Source: Mesorhizobium huakuii (GTDB lineage Bacteria; Pseudomonadota; Alphaproteobacteria; Rhizobiales; Rhizobiaceae). Taken from it: 64,000 nucleotides of DNA. This document shows, in pieces, positions 27,979 through 36,871 of this stretch; within the stretch, counting starts at the first letter, position 1, and every line of letters starts with the position of its first letter. The notes under the pieces were generated by a model, which saw nothing but the letters and a program-made list of their open reading frames with translations, did no database searches and was not told where the DNA came from. Made by a program: the position numbers and the translations under genes. The stretch covers positions 3,406,001 through 3,470,000 of the forward strand of contig NZ_CP050296.1 of assembly GCF_014189455.1 (NCBI RefSeq). The letters are read 5' to 3'.

Positions 27979-28425
27979 TCATAGAAAAGGCATGATCGAC
28001 AGCCGCGCCATCACGGCGGGCAAGGCAGCCGTGACATTGCGTTCGGCCAGTTCGATCCGCGGCACCGTGCAGCCGATGATCTCGTCGCTGGCGTCCTCCT
28101 GGAAGCGTGCGATTACGCCGGCCGGCAACAGGAGTATATGCAGGTCGACGACGCAGGCCGGTTCGAACGGCAGCTTCCGTGGCCCGAGCCCCGGCACTTC
28201 GGCAAGACCTTCTATCGTGGCGGGAGCACGGCACACCAGCCGCCCGGCATGCGCCTCGACGAAAAGCTGATCGTCGCCAATCAGCCGCGCAAACAATCCG
28301 CGCTGGCGGCAATGGTCGATAAGCGTCAGCGCCAGCGTCGTCTTGCCCGAACCGGATGCTCCGCTGAAAAGCAGGCCGCGCTCGCCGATTAGGATCGCCG
28401 TTGCGTGAATGTTTTCAGGCCGCAC
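27979..28425 (-). CDS. hprK: short HPr kinase/phosphorylase
   Basis: 148 residues, corresponding only to the C-terminal catalytic domain of the ~310-residue Firmicute enzyme. Walker A is SGASGSGKTTLAL and the GDDQLFVEA and CVVDLHILLLP segments are present. This short form is typical of alphaproteobacteria. It probably phosphorylates HPr on Ser. It sits between the EIIA gene and chvG, the usual rhizobial order. Confidence 0.92.
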   Translation of the reverse strand: MRPENIHATAILIGERGLLFSGASGSGKTTLALTLIDHCRQRGLFARLIGDDQLFVEAHAGRLVCRAPATIEGLAEVPGLGPRKLPFEPACVVDLHILLLPAGVIARFQEDASDEIIGCTVPRIELAERNVTAALPAVMARLSIMPFL

Positions 28426-28447
28426 GGCCGCACCTAAACATTTGGAA

Positions 28448-30232
28448 TCATGCTTCGGCCGGCAGCGTCACGACGAAGCGCGCGCCCTTGATCTCGCCCG
28501 GCTTGGTGCCGGGAATGTTCTCGGCGGTCAGCGTGCCGCCATGGGCCTCGACGATCTGCCTGGAGATCGACAGGCCAAGGCCCGAATTCTGGCCGAACGC
28601 CTCGCCGGCAGGCCGGTCGGTGTAGAAGCGTTCGAAGATGCGGTCGATATTGTCGGCGCGGATGCCGGGACCATTGTCGTCGACGGTCAGGATGTTGAAC
28701 TTGCCGGCGCGCGCCAGCGACAGGCTGATGTGGCCATGGTCCTCGGGAACGAAGGAGCGCGCATTCTCGATCAGATTGGTGACGACCTGGCCGATGCGCA
28801 GATCGTGGCCGGCGACGAAATAGCCTTTGACGCCTTGCGGCAGCTTGGCGACCTTGAGCTCGATCTCGACCGCTTTCTTATTGCGGGTGGTCTCGCGCGA
28901 CACGGCGACGAGGTCGGTGATGAATTTCTTCAGGTCCACCGTCCCGGCATCTTCGCGCGCCAGTTCGGCGTCGAGACGTGAGGCGTCGGAAATGTCGGTG
29001 ATCAGGCGGTCCAGCCGTCGGACGTCATGCTGGATGATGTCCATCAGCCGGCTGCGCGAATTGTCGTTCTTGGCCAGCGGCAAGGTTTCCACCGCGCTGC
29101 GCAGCGACGTCAGCGGGTTCTTCAACTCATGCGACACGTCGGCGGCGAAGCTTTCGATCGCCTCGATACGGGCATAGAGCGCGTTGGTCATGTCGCGCAC
29201 GGCGATTGACAGATTGCCGATCTCATCCTGGCGGTCGGAAAAGTCGGGGATCTCCTCGCGACTCTTGACGCCGCGCCTGACCCGCACCGCCGCCGCCGAC
29301 AGCCGGCGTAGCGGGTTGGCGATGGTCGAGGCCAAAAGCATCGACAGGATGGCGGTGACGAGTGCCGCGATGCCGAAGACGCGCAGGATCGCCTTGCGCT
29401 CGGCGGCGACGATCTTGTCGATGTCGCCGCCTTCGGTCGACAGCATCAAGACGCCGAGAACGGCGCGGAAGCGCTGGATCGGCACCGCCACCGAAACGAT
29501 CTGCTCGCCCTGTTCCGAGACGCGCACGATGGTCGATGGGCTGCCGGTCAGCGCCTTGACCACTTCCGGAAAAGCCGCGCCATTGCCGCCCGGCTGCTCG
29601 CGATAGACAGGCAAGTCGGTGTTGCGGAAGAAGTCGAAGATGAATTTCTGGACGCGCTCGACGAGATCAGGCTCTTCTTCCTCGACCGGCGGCAGGTCGT
29701 AGCGCAGGATCTGGCCGCGCGAATAGAGATGGCGCGAATCGAGCAGCAGATTGGCGTCGCGGTCATAGATGCGGGCCCGCGTTCGGGTCGGCGAGATCAG
29801 CCGTCGCAGCACCGGCGCGACACGCTCCGGATTGATCGGGAAATCGAGATTGTCGAGCTGGTCCGAGCCCGGCCCCAGGCTCTCGCCGGCCTGCAGCTCA
29901 AGCAGCTTTTCCGGGTCGATGCTGATCGAATCGGTCTCGACCGTCGCCGACGCCGCGATCGCGCCGGCGATGATCTCGCCCTGCGTCATCAGGCTTTCGA
30001 CGCGGGCATCGATCAGCCCGTCGCGGAAGGTGTTGAGGTAGAGGATGCCGGTGACCAGGACAGCCAGGCCGGCAAGGTTGAGGAACAGGATGCGCCGGGT
30101 CAGGCTGGAAAAGATGTGGTGGCCGAGGAAGCGGCGCATCGGCACCGTGATCTTCGACACGAAGGACGGCATAATGCGCGACGGCCGCCTGGCGGCGCCC
30201 GTCGGCCTTGTTCGCTGTGCTTCCACTGCCAT
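28448..30232 (-). CDS. chvG: sensor histidine kinase ChvG/ExoS
   Basis: 594-residue membrane kinase of the ChvG-ChvI acid/envelope-stress system. It has a TM1 segment (LFLNLAGLAVLVTGILYL), a periplasmic sensor domain, a TM2 segment, HAMP, the H-box ADVSHELKNPLTSLRSAVE and HATPase motifs (NLIENARSF, VDDNGPGI, GLGLSISRQIVEAHGG). In rhizobia the system regulates exopolysaccharide, motility and acid adaptation. I use the ATG at 30232; the longer frame-open start enters a palindromic repeat. Confidence 0.93.
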   Translation of the reverse strand: MAVEAQRTRPTGAARRPSRIMPSFVSKITVPMRRFLGHHIFSSLTRRILFLNLAGLAVLVTGILYLNTFRDGLIDARVESLMTQGEIIAGAIAASATVETDSISIDPEKLLELQAGESLGPGSDQLDNLDFPINPERVAPVLRRLISPTRTRARIYDRDANLLLDSRHLYSRGQILRYDLPPVEEEEPDLVERVQKFIFDFFRNTDLPVYREQPGGNGAAFPEVVKALTGSPSTIVRVSEQGEQIVSVAVPIQRFRAVLGVLMLSTEGGDIDKIVAAERKAILRVFGIAALVTAILSMLLASTIANPLRRLSAAAVRVRRGVKSREEIPDFSDRQDEIGNLSIAVRDMTNALYARIEAIESFAADVSHELKNPLTSLRSAVETLPLAKNDNSRSRLMDIIQHDVRRLDRLITDISDASRLDAELAREDAGTVDLKKFITDLVAVSRETTRNKKAVEIELKVAKLPQGVKGYFVAGHDLRIGQVVTNLIENARSFVPEDHGHISLSLARAGKFNILTVDDNGPGIRADNIDRIFERFYTDRPAGEAFGQNSGLGLSISRQIVEAHGGTLTAENIPGTKPGEIKGARFVVTLPAEA

Positions 30233-30265
30233 CGAATAGCAGTCCCTGCTTAGTCTTCGGTTCGA

Positions 30266-30312
30266 CGCATGTCGCAGCCCCAAAACCGGGACCGCTTTTG
30301 CTCGACATACAT
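30266..30312. repeat. palindromic repeat, module A variant
   Basis: GACGCATGTCG with a CCCCAAAACC / CGCTTTTG core and CGACATACATC. A diverged relative of the copies at 103, 8806 and 36641, here in the chvI-chvG gap. Confidence 0.65.
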
Positions 30313-30316
30313 CAAA

Positions 30317-31018
30317 TTACGCTTCGCGGAACCGGTATCCGACTCCGTAAAGGGTTTCGATCATCTCGAAGTCGTCGTCGACAGCCTTGAACTTCTTGCG
30401 CAGCCGCTTGATGTGGCTGTCGATCGTGCGGTCGTCGACATAGACCTGCTCATCATAGGCTGAATCCATCAGCGCATCACGGCTTTTTACGACACCGGGA
30501 CGCTGCGCCAGCGAGTGCAGGATCAGGAATTCGGTGACGGTGAGCGTCACCGGTTCGCCTTTCCAGGTGCAGGTATGGCGTTCCTGGTCCATGACCAACT
30601 GGCCGCGCTCGAGCGAGCGGGCCTGCTGGCTGGGCGCCTTTGCCGCAGCCTCGCGGGCACTGGCACGGCGCAGCACGGCGCGCACCCGCTCGACCAGCAG
30701 GCGCTGTGAGAACGGTTTGCGGATGAAATCGTCGGCGCCCATCTTGAGGCCGAACAATTCATCGATCTCGTCGTCCTTGGAGGTCAGGAAGATCACCGGC
30801 AGGTCGGACTTCTGGCGCATCCGGCGCAACAGTTCCATGCCGTCCATGCGCGGCATCTTGATGTCGAGGATGGCAAGATTCGGCGGACGTGCCGCCAGGC
30901 CTTCCAGCGCGGACGCACCATCCGTGTAGGTCTCGACGCGATATCCCTCGGATTCGAGGGCGATCGACACCGACGTCAGAATGTTGCGGTCGTCATCGAC
31001 AAGCGCGATTGTTGCCAT
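30317..31018 (-). CDS. chvI: response regulator ChvI
   Basis: 233-residue OmpR-family regulator. The receiver domain starts [12 protein letters not shown] with phospho-Asp in [13 protein letters not shown]. The C-terminal winged helix contains [13 protein letters not shown] and [18 protein letters not shown]. The start at 31018 has GAGGGAG 9 nt upstream; an ATG 18 nt earlier is possible. It precedes chvG as in other rhizobia. Confidence 0.94.
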   Translation of the reverse strand: MATIALVDDDRNILTSVSIALESEGYRVETYTDGASALEGLAARPPNLAILDIKMPRMDGMELLRRMRQKSDLPVIFLTSKDDEIDELFGLKMGADDFIRKPFSQRLLVERVRAVLRRASAREAAAKAPSQQARSLERGQLVMDQERHTCTWKGEPVTLTVTEFLILHSLAQRPGVVKSRDALMDSAYDEQVYVDDRTIDSHIKRLRKKFKAVDDDFEMIETLYGVGYRFREA

Positions 31019-31361
31019 TTCAAGCGGCTCCCTCATGAGCTGTCCCTTCTTTCGTAGAGAAGGGGCTTTTGCAGGACAAATTAGGTACAAAATGTGGCAT
31101 AGGCCTTGTCCGCTGTCACGCGCGGGGTGCCGCAGGCCACAATCCTACCTCGACATGGATTGGACGAACGAACAGCGCCAATCCTTTGGGCAACCGTGAA
31201 ACTTTTCGCATATATAAACGATTTAAACAACTTTCAAAATATTTAAATCGATTAATGATTTGATATCATTTGGCTTTTCTGGTTTTGACCATCTCAGCCT
31301 GCGTAGTGGGCGTGCCGGAAAGACGCCGGCAAAGATGCGGAAAATCGTAGAAGGGACACCA
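31019..31361. promoter_or_regulatory. divergent chvI / pckA promoter region
   Basis: A 343-bp intergenic space. Its 31205-31265 part is strikingly AT-rich for this genome (AAATATTTAAATCGATTAATGA), suggesting promoter melting or regulator binding for pckA or chvI. No palindromic operator stands out. The order pckA-chvI-chvG is conserved in rhizobia. Confidence 0.45.
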
Positions 31362-32972
31362 ATGTCGGAAGTCGGCAAACGCAATCCTGCTTGCCCGATC
31401 GATCGTATCGGCCTGAAAACCACCGGCATGGTGCGCTACAATTTCGGTGCGGCCGCCCTCTATGAGGAGGCGATCCGGCGCGGCGAGGCCCGGTTGACCG
31501 CGCATGGCGCGCTGGTCGCCGAGACCGGCCAGCACACAGGCCGTTCGCCCAAGGACAAGTTCGTCGTCCGCGACGCCGCCACAGAGGCGCATGTCTGGTG
31601 GGACAACAACAAGGCGATCTCGCCGGCCCAGTTCGAAACGCTGTTCGCCGATTTCCTTGCCCACGCCGCAGACAGGGATCTCTATGTTCAGGATCTGGTC
31701 GGCGGCGCCGATGCCGAGCTGAAACTGCCGACGCGCGTCATCACCGAATTTGCCTGGCACTCGCTGTTCATCCGCAATCTGCTCATCCGCCCGGACAAAG
31801 CCGAACTCGAACAGTTCGCGCCTGAGATGACGATCATCGACCTGCCGTCCTTCCGCGCCGATCCCGCCCGCCACGGCAGCCGCACCGAGACGGTGATCGC
31901 CGTCGACCTCACCCGCAAGATCGTGCTCATCGGCGGCACCTCCTATGCCGGCGAGATGAAGAAGTCGGTGTTCACCATGCTCAACTATCTCCTGCCGGAA
32001 AAGGGCGTCATGCCGATGCATTGCTCGGCCAATGAGGGGCCGGCCGGCGACGCCGCCGTCTTCTTCGGGCTTTCGGGAACCGGCAAGACGACGCTGTCGG
32101 CCGATCCGTCGCGCACGCTGATCGGCGACGATGAGCATGGCTGGGGCCCGCACGGCATCTTCAATTTCGAAGGCGGCTGCTACGCCAAGACAATTAAGCT
32201 GTCGGCCGAAGCCGAGCCGGAGATATTCGCCACCACGCAGCGCTTCGGCACGGTGCTGGAAAATGTCGTGCTCGACGCCGACGGCGTGCCGGACTTCAAC
32301 GACGGCCGCCTCACCGAAAACACACGCTGCGCCTACCCGCTCGACTTCATTCCCAATGCCTCCAAGACCGGGCGCGCCAGTCATCCGAAAAACATCATCA
32401 TGCTGACTGCCGACGCCTTCGGCGTGATGCCGCCGATCGCGCGGCTGACCCCGGCGCAGGCAATGTATCATTTCCTCTCCGGCTACACGGCCAAGGTGGC
32501 TGGAACCGAAAAGGGCGTGACCGAGCCCGAGGCGACGTTCTCGACCTGCTTCGGCGCACCGTTCATGCCGCGCCATCCGTCGGAATACGGCAATCTGCTG
32601 CGCGCGCTCATCGCCAGCCACGGCGCCGATTGCTGGCTGGTCAACACCGGCTGGACCGGCGGCGCCTATGGCACGGGCAAGCGCATGCCGATCAAGGCGA
32701 CGCGCGCTTTGCTTGCCGCCGCCCTCGACGGCTCGCTGAAGAACGGCGAGTTCCGTACCGACGCCAATTTCGGCTTCGAGGTGCCGGTGGCCGTGCCTGG
32801 CGTCGACAGCGCCATTCTCGATCCGCGCTCGACCTGGGCCGACAAGCCTGCCTATGACCGGCAAGCGGCAAGACTGGTCGGCATGTTCGCCGTCAACTTC
32901 GAGAAATTCGAGCCGCATGTCGATGCTACCGTCATGGGTGCGGCGCCCCGCATGCAGGAAGCGGCGGAGTAA
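31362..32972 (+). CDS. pckA: phosphoenolpyruvate carboxykinase (ATP)
   Basis: Converts oxaloacetate to PEP, the first step of gluconeogenesis, important for rhizobia growing on dicarboxylates. 536 residues with TGRSPKDKF, the kinase-1a loop [18 protein letters not shown], kinase-2 [10 protein letters not shown] and [21 protein letters not shown] precedes the ATG at 31362. The longer frame-open start reads an unrelated N-terminus. A terminator follows. Confidence 0.96.
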   Translation: MSEVGKRNPACPIDRIGLKTTGMVRYNFGAAALYEEAIRRGEARLTAHGALVAETGQHTGRSPKDKFVVRDAATEAHVWWDNNKAISPAQFETLFADFLAHAADRDLYVQDLVGGADAELKLPTRVITEFAWHSLFIRNLLIRPDKAELEQFAPEMTIIDLPSFRADPARHGSRTETVIAVDLTRKIVLIGGTSYAGEMKKSVFTMLNYLLPEKGVMPMHCSANEGPAGDAAVFFGLSGTGKTTLSADPSRTLIGDDEHGWGPHGIFNFEGGCYAKTIKLSAEAEPEIFATTQRFGTVLENVVLDADGVPDFNDGRLTENTRCAYPLDFIPNASKTGRASHPKNIIMLTADAFGVMPPIARLTPAQAMYHFLSGYTAKVAGTEKGVTEPEATFSTCFGAPFMPRHPSEYGNLLRALIASHGADCWLVNTGWTGGAYGTGKRMPIKATRALLAAALDGSLKNGEFRTDANFGFEVPVAVPGVDSAILDPRSTWADKPAYDRQAARLVGMFAVNFEKFEPHVDATVMGAAPRMQEAAE

Positions 32973-32996
32973 TAGCCACGCCGCTCAGCACCATTG

Positions 32997-33026
32997 AAGG
33001 CCCGGTTTCGATCGGGCCTTTTCTTT
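32997..33026 (+). terminator. terminator of pckA
   Basis: AAGGCCCG / CGGGCCTT stem with an 8-nt loop, followed by TTCTTT. Confidence 0.85.
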
Positions 33027-33051
33027 CACGTCGCCGCGCCATGACTGCGGC

Positions 33052-33489
33052 ATGCCGATCGACGACAACATCATCATATCGGGCGAAGCCGTGATCCACC
33101 CGGGCGACCTGCACGAGGATTTCATTCGTTCGTCCGGTCCCGGTGGCCAGAACGTCAACAAGGTGGCGACCGCCGTGCAGCTGCGCTTCGACGCCGCCAA
33201 CGCGGCCGGCCTATCGGAACGCGTGCGTGCGCGCACGATCAAGCTTGCCGGCCAGCGCGCCACCAAGGACGGCGTCATCGTCATCGAGGCCGGGCGCTTC
33301 CGCACCCAGGAGCAGAACCGCGCCGACGCCCGGGCAAGGCTCACGGCGCTGGTCGCCAAGGCCGCCGAGCCGCCGCCGCCGCCGCGCAAGAAGACGCGCC
33401 CCTCGAAAGGCGCGGTCGAGCGGCGGCTGAAGAGCAAGGCCGGACGCGGTACGATCAAAAAGCTGCGCGGCCGGGTGGAGAACGATTAA
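33052..33489 (+). CDS. arfB: alternative ribosome-rescue factor ArfB (YaeJ)
   Basis: 145-residue peptidyl-tRNA hydrolase that frees stalled ribosomes lacking a stop codon. The RF-1-like catalytic GGQ is in SSGPGGQNVNKVATAV near residues 27-42. The basic C-terminal tail (KKTRPSKGAVERRLKSKAG) enters the empty mRNA channel. Length and tail fit ArfB rather than a release factor. Confidence 0.93.
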   Translation: MPIDDNIIISGEAVIHPGDLHEDFIRSSGPGGQNVNKVATAVQLRFDAANAAGLSERVRARTIKLAGQRATKDGVIVIEAGRFRTQEQNRADARARLTALVAKAAEPPPPPRKKTRPSKGAVERRLKSKAGRGTIKKLRGRVEND

Positions 33490-33564
33490 GAACCCGGTGC
33501 GTGCTTGACCGAGTTTGACAAGGGGCATTTTGCGCGCCCAGGCGACGCGCAAACACAGCAGACC

Positions 33565-35721
33565 CTACCAGCTGCGCTTCAGCGAAGCCGTGACGTTGCG
33601 GCCCTGACCCAAATAGCAGTAGCCGCTGTTGCACACGATGGGACGTTCATCGGCAATGTTGCGGATGGCGAAGGCAGCGGAAACACCTTCATATTTCTTG
33701 TCGATGGCGCCGAAATCATAGGACGCCGAGGCATCGAGATGGACCGCGGCATCATTCTTGGCGGTGTTGGTGGTGTCGGTATAGGTCGCGCTCTGCATCC
33801 TTACACCGGCACCGACGGAAAGGCCTGAGGCGGCACTGCCCTCGTCGAACTTGTAGTTGGCCCAGAGGCTCGCGACATGCGCGGGCGTGACGGCCGGAAC
33901 CTTGCCGATCTCCGTCGAGCCGGGGGCACCGTCCGTGATCTCGGCGTGATTGTAATTATAGGCGGCGATCACATCCAGCCCGTCCGTAATGGCCGCGCGG
34001 GCCTCGAGTTCAAAGCCGTTGCTGGTGACTTCGCCGAGCGCCCGGTAGGTGCCTGTGTTGGCGTTGACGACGACCGGCTTGTTCTTCTCGACGAGATGAT
34101 AGGCGACCGCCGACAGCAGGATGTCGGTTCCCGGCGGCTGGTATTTCACCCCCAGTTCGAACTGCTCGCCCTTCGTCGGCTGGAGAATGTCGCCTGACTC
34201 GGATCGATTCGTGACCGGCTCGAACGAGGTCGCATAGCTCGCAAAGGGCGCAACGCCATTGTCGAACAGATAGAGGGCGCCGGCCTGCATGCTGAAGGCG
34301 TTCTTGTTCAAATCGTCGGAAACGCCGCCTCCATAGTCACGCGTCTGCTCGACCCATGTCTGTCGGCCACCGAGCGTGAAACGCCATCTGTCCAGTTCAA
34401 CCTGATCCAGCGCGTAAATGCCGGTCTGGCGCAGATCCGCATCGGAAGTCGTGACATTGTAATCCGGCGTCGGGCCGGAAACACCGTATGTCGGATTGGC
34501 AATGTCGAAATCATAGGCAGGATTGATGGGACCCGCGCCATAGCCGAAGGACGAGGTCAGGTTGGTGTAGTCAAGGCCGAGAAGCACAGTGTGGGCGAGC
34601 GCCCCGGTGTCGAATTTGGCCTCGATCTGGTTGTCGGCCTGGAACACGTTCATTTCGTCGCGAATCGAGCTCGCATAGCGATGCGCGACAGTGCCTGTCC
34701 AACTGGAGATGGAGAGGTAACGCGACCTCAGATCCAGATGTGAGTATCGAACATTTTGGCGCACGGTGATGCCATCGCCGAAATCGTGCTCGAACTTGTA
34801 GCCGATCTGCTGCTGCCGGATCTTCTGATAGTCGTAGTCCGGATCGCTTTCTCGCAAAGCGTGAACCTTTCCCGAGGGATCGGTGATCGCGCCGACATTG
34901 GTATCCGTCTCGTCAGCCTGCACCAGCCCGTAGATGGTGAAGGAGGTCGCGGCATCGGGATTCCAGGTCAGCGACGGCTGCAGGAAATAGCGGTCGTCGG
35001 CGATGTCGAAATTGGTGTCGCCGTTCCGCGCCAGACCGACGATCCGGTAGAGGAACTCGTCGCTGCCTTCGGTAACGGGGCCGCCGAAATCGAAGGCCGC
35101 CTGCGCCCTGTCCTTGGTGCCATAAAGCAATTGGACTTCGCGGATCCTGTCCTCGGTCGGCAGCTTGGGCACCTTGTTGACGATGCCGGCCGGCGTTCCC
35201 GCGCCATAAAGCACCGATACCGGTCCCTTGATCACCTCGACGCGTTCGAGCGAATAGGGGTCGGTGCGAAAGGTGCCGTAATTGATGTAGGGCTGGCGCA
35301 GCCCGTCCTTGTAGTCGCCCAGCGTCGTGGCGTCGTAGCCTCTGATATAAATCTGGTCGAAGCGCGGATCGAAGCCATAGGCGCCGGTGCTGACGCCCGC
35401 CGAATAGCGCACCGCCTCGATGATGTCCTGCGCGCCGCGCTCCTCGATCTCCTTGCGCGTCACCACCGAGACGGAGCGGGGCGTTTCGATGAGTGGCGTA
35501 TCCGTCTTGGTCGCGCCGGAGCTGCGCTTGGCGGCCACCGTCTTGTCGTCATCCCCGGAATTGACCCGGCCGCCCTTGCCGCTGACCGTGATCGGCTCGA
35601 GCGTGCCATCTTGTGACTGGGCGGCGGCCTGCTGCGCAAGCGCCTGATGAGCACAAAGCAGCGCCGCCAGGCACGGCGTGGCGAGCAATCCCCGGCACCA
35701 GATCCTGCCACCTCTGACCAT
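33565..35721 (-). CDS. TonB-dependent siderophore receptor
   Basis: 718 residues: a signal peptide (LLATPCLAALLCAHQALAQ), then a plug domain (TPLIETPRSVSVVTRKEIEERGAQ, IKGPVSVLYGAGTPAGIVN) and a C-terminal barrel ending NVTASLKRSW, as in the FhuA/FoxA group. It imports a ferric siderophore across the outer membrane using TonB energy. The ligand, possibly hydroxamate, is an inference. GAGGGG precedes the ATG at 35721. No siderophore synthesis or ABC import genes are adjacent. A palindrome about 105 bp upstream may be the iron-regulator site. Confidence 0.92.
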   Translation of the reverse strand: MVRGGRIWCRGLLATPCLAALLCAHQALAQQAAAQSQDGTLEPITVSGKGGRVNSGDDDKTVAAKRSSGATKTDTPLIETPRSVSVVTRKEIEERGAQDIIEAVRYSAGVSTGAYGFDPRFDQIYIRGYDATTLGDYKDGLRQPYINYGTFRTDPYSLERVEVIKGPVSVLYGAGTPAGIVNKVPKLPTEDRIREVQLLYGTKDRAQAAFDFGGPVTEGSDEFLYRIVGLARNGDTNFDIADDRYFLQPSLTWNPDAATSFTIYGLVQADETDTNVGAITDPSGKVHALRESDPDYDYQKIRQQQIGYKFEHDFGDGITVRQNVRYSHLDLRSRYLSISSWTGTVAHRYASSIRDEMNVFQADNQIEAKFDTGALAHTVLLGLDYTNLTSSFGYGAGPINPAYDFDIANPTYGVSGPTPDYNVTTSDADLRQTGIYALDQVELDRWRFTLGGRQTWVEQTRDYGGGVSDDLNKNAFSMQAGALYLFDNGVAPFASYATSFEPVTNRSESGDILQPTKGEQFELGVKYQPPGTDILLSAVAYHLVEKNKPVVVNANTGTYRALGEVTSNGFELEARAAITDGLDVIAAYNYNHAEITDGAPGSTEIGKVPAVTPAHVASLWANYKFDEGSAASGLSVGAGVRMQSATYTDTTNTAKNDAAVHLDASASYDFGAIDKKYEGVSAAFAIRNIADERPIVCNSGYCYLGQGRNVTASLKRSW

Positions 35722-35824
35722 GTTAGACCCCTCATGAAACGTCACGTCGACATGCCTCGCTCTTTGCCATTCGCTGTCGGCGACCTCTCCCTCTCGCCGG
35801 CATCCAGATTGTTGTCTAAAATAC

Positions 35825-35842
35825 TCAAGTTCAAAAACTTGA
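35825..35842. promoter_or_regulatory. 18-bp palindrome upstream of the siderophore receptor
   Basis: TCAAGTT-CAAA-AACTTGA, 7-bp perfect arms in an AT-rich stretch between the receptor (minus) and alkB-like (plus) genes. It looks like an operator. Which regulator (RirA, Fur-like, other) binds it is unknown. Confidence 0.4.
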
Positions 35843-36013
35843 CTATGGAATTCATATTTGTCCGTCAACCGCCTTTCGCGAAAGTGGGCAGCGAATTCAC
35901 CGCCCATCCTCTCCGTCGACAGCCGCCATCAGACCGCCGACGGCTTTCGGGTCGCCGTTTTCCTTCGATGGTGGCATCTTGCGGGCTCGAACCATCTCAA
36001 GGTGCGCTATTCC

Positions 36014-36631
36014 ATGCTTGTTCTGCCCAAGGGCGTCCGCCACATGCCGGCCTATCTCTCCCGCACCGTGCAGGAGGCTCTGGTCGAGGCGGTGAGGGGT
36101 ATCGTCCAGCAGGCTCCGCTGTTCGTGCCGGCCATGCCGCGCACCGGCAAGGAGATGAGCGTGCGCATGACCAATTGCGGTCCGCTCGGGTGGGTCACCG
36201 ACAAGGAACGAGGCTATCGCTACCAGCCCATGCATCCGCTGACCGGAGAGCCCTGGCCGCCGATCCCGGAGAGCCTGCTCGATCTCTGGCGGCAGGTATC
36301 GGCCTATCCGAATCCGCCGCAGGCCTGCCTGATCAATTTCTACACGGCCGACGCGAAGATGGGCCTGCACCAGGATCGCGACGAGGCCGATTTCTCGGCA
36401 CCCGTCGTCTCCGTCTCACTGGGCGACGATTGCCTGTTCAGGGTCGGTCAGGCGACGCGCGAGGGCGCCACCAAGTCGTTCAGGCTGAAGAGCGGCGACG
36501 TCGTCGTGCTCGGCGGCGAGGGCCGCCTCTGCTTCCACGGCGTCGACCGCATTTACCCATCGACCTCGGCGTTGCTCAAGAACGGCGGCAGGATCAATCT
36601 GACGCTGCGGCGGGTGACGAAAGCCGAGTGA
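36014..36631 (+). CDS. alkB: AlkB-like 2OG-Fe(II) dioxygenase
   Basis: 205 residues. The Fe(II) facial triad is visible as His and Asp in MGLHQDRDEADFSAPVVSVSLG and a distal His in RLCFHGVDRI. The 2-oxoglutarate-binding Arg is in GGRINLTLRRV. MTNCGPLGWVTDKERGYRY is the nucleotide-recognition lid of AlkB proteins. It repairs N-alkylated bases by oxidative demethylation. The start at 36014 reads MLVLPKGVRHMPAYL. The longer open frame upstream looks non-coding. Confidence 0.9.
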   Translation: MLVLPKGVRHMPAYLSRTVQEALVEAVRGIVQQAPLFVPAMPRTGKEMSVRMTNCGPLGWVTDKERGYRYQPMHPLTGEPWPPIPESLLDLWRQVSAYPNPPQACLINFYTADAKMGLHQDRDEADFSAPVVSVSLGDDCLFRVGQATREGATKSFRLKSGDVVVLGGEGRLCFHGVDRIYPSTSALLKNGGRINLTLRRVTKAE

Positions 36632-36640
36632 GCGAGCTAA

Positions 36641-36871
36641 TGCATATCGCCCAAAAGTGACCTCGGTTTTGGGAGAACGACATGCATAAAAACAAAGATC
36701 TAAAGCGCGTCGCATGAATCCGGTTCAACGCGACGCGCTTTAGAACAAATTCCAGGAAAAGTGTGAAACGGCTTTCCCGGGAAAAAGCGCATAGCGCTTT
36801 CCCCACAGGAATTGTGTCAAAACAAAGAGTTAGGGAAGATCGCCGTTTCCGTAAAATGGTGAACTGCTCTA
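36641..36871. repeat. composite mosaic repeat with four palindromic modules
   Basis: In order: module A (36641-36687), an AAAGCGCGTCGC / GCGACGCGCTTT hairpin (36701-36742), module C (AAATTCCAGG to AGGAATTGTG) and module D ending CTGCTCTA. It is the longest composite in the window. The last three bases form the stop codon of the minus-strand membrane protein. Confidence 0.8.

Noticed and set aside
28448..30283. Longer ChvG start at 30283
   Set aside because: The extra codons lie in a palindromic repeat; the ATG at 30232 gives the usual N-terminus.
31266..32918. 550-residue minus-strand frame opposite pckA
   Set aside because: Antisense shadow of pckA; low-complexity composition.
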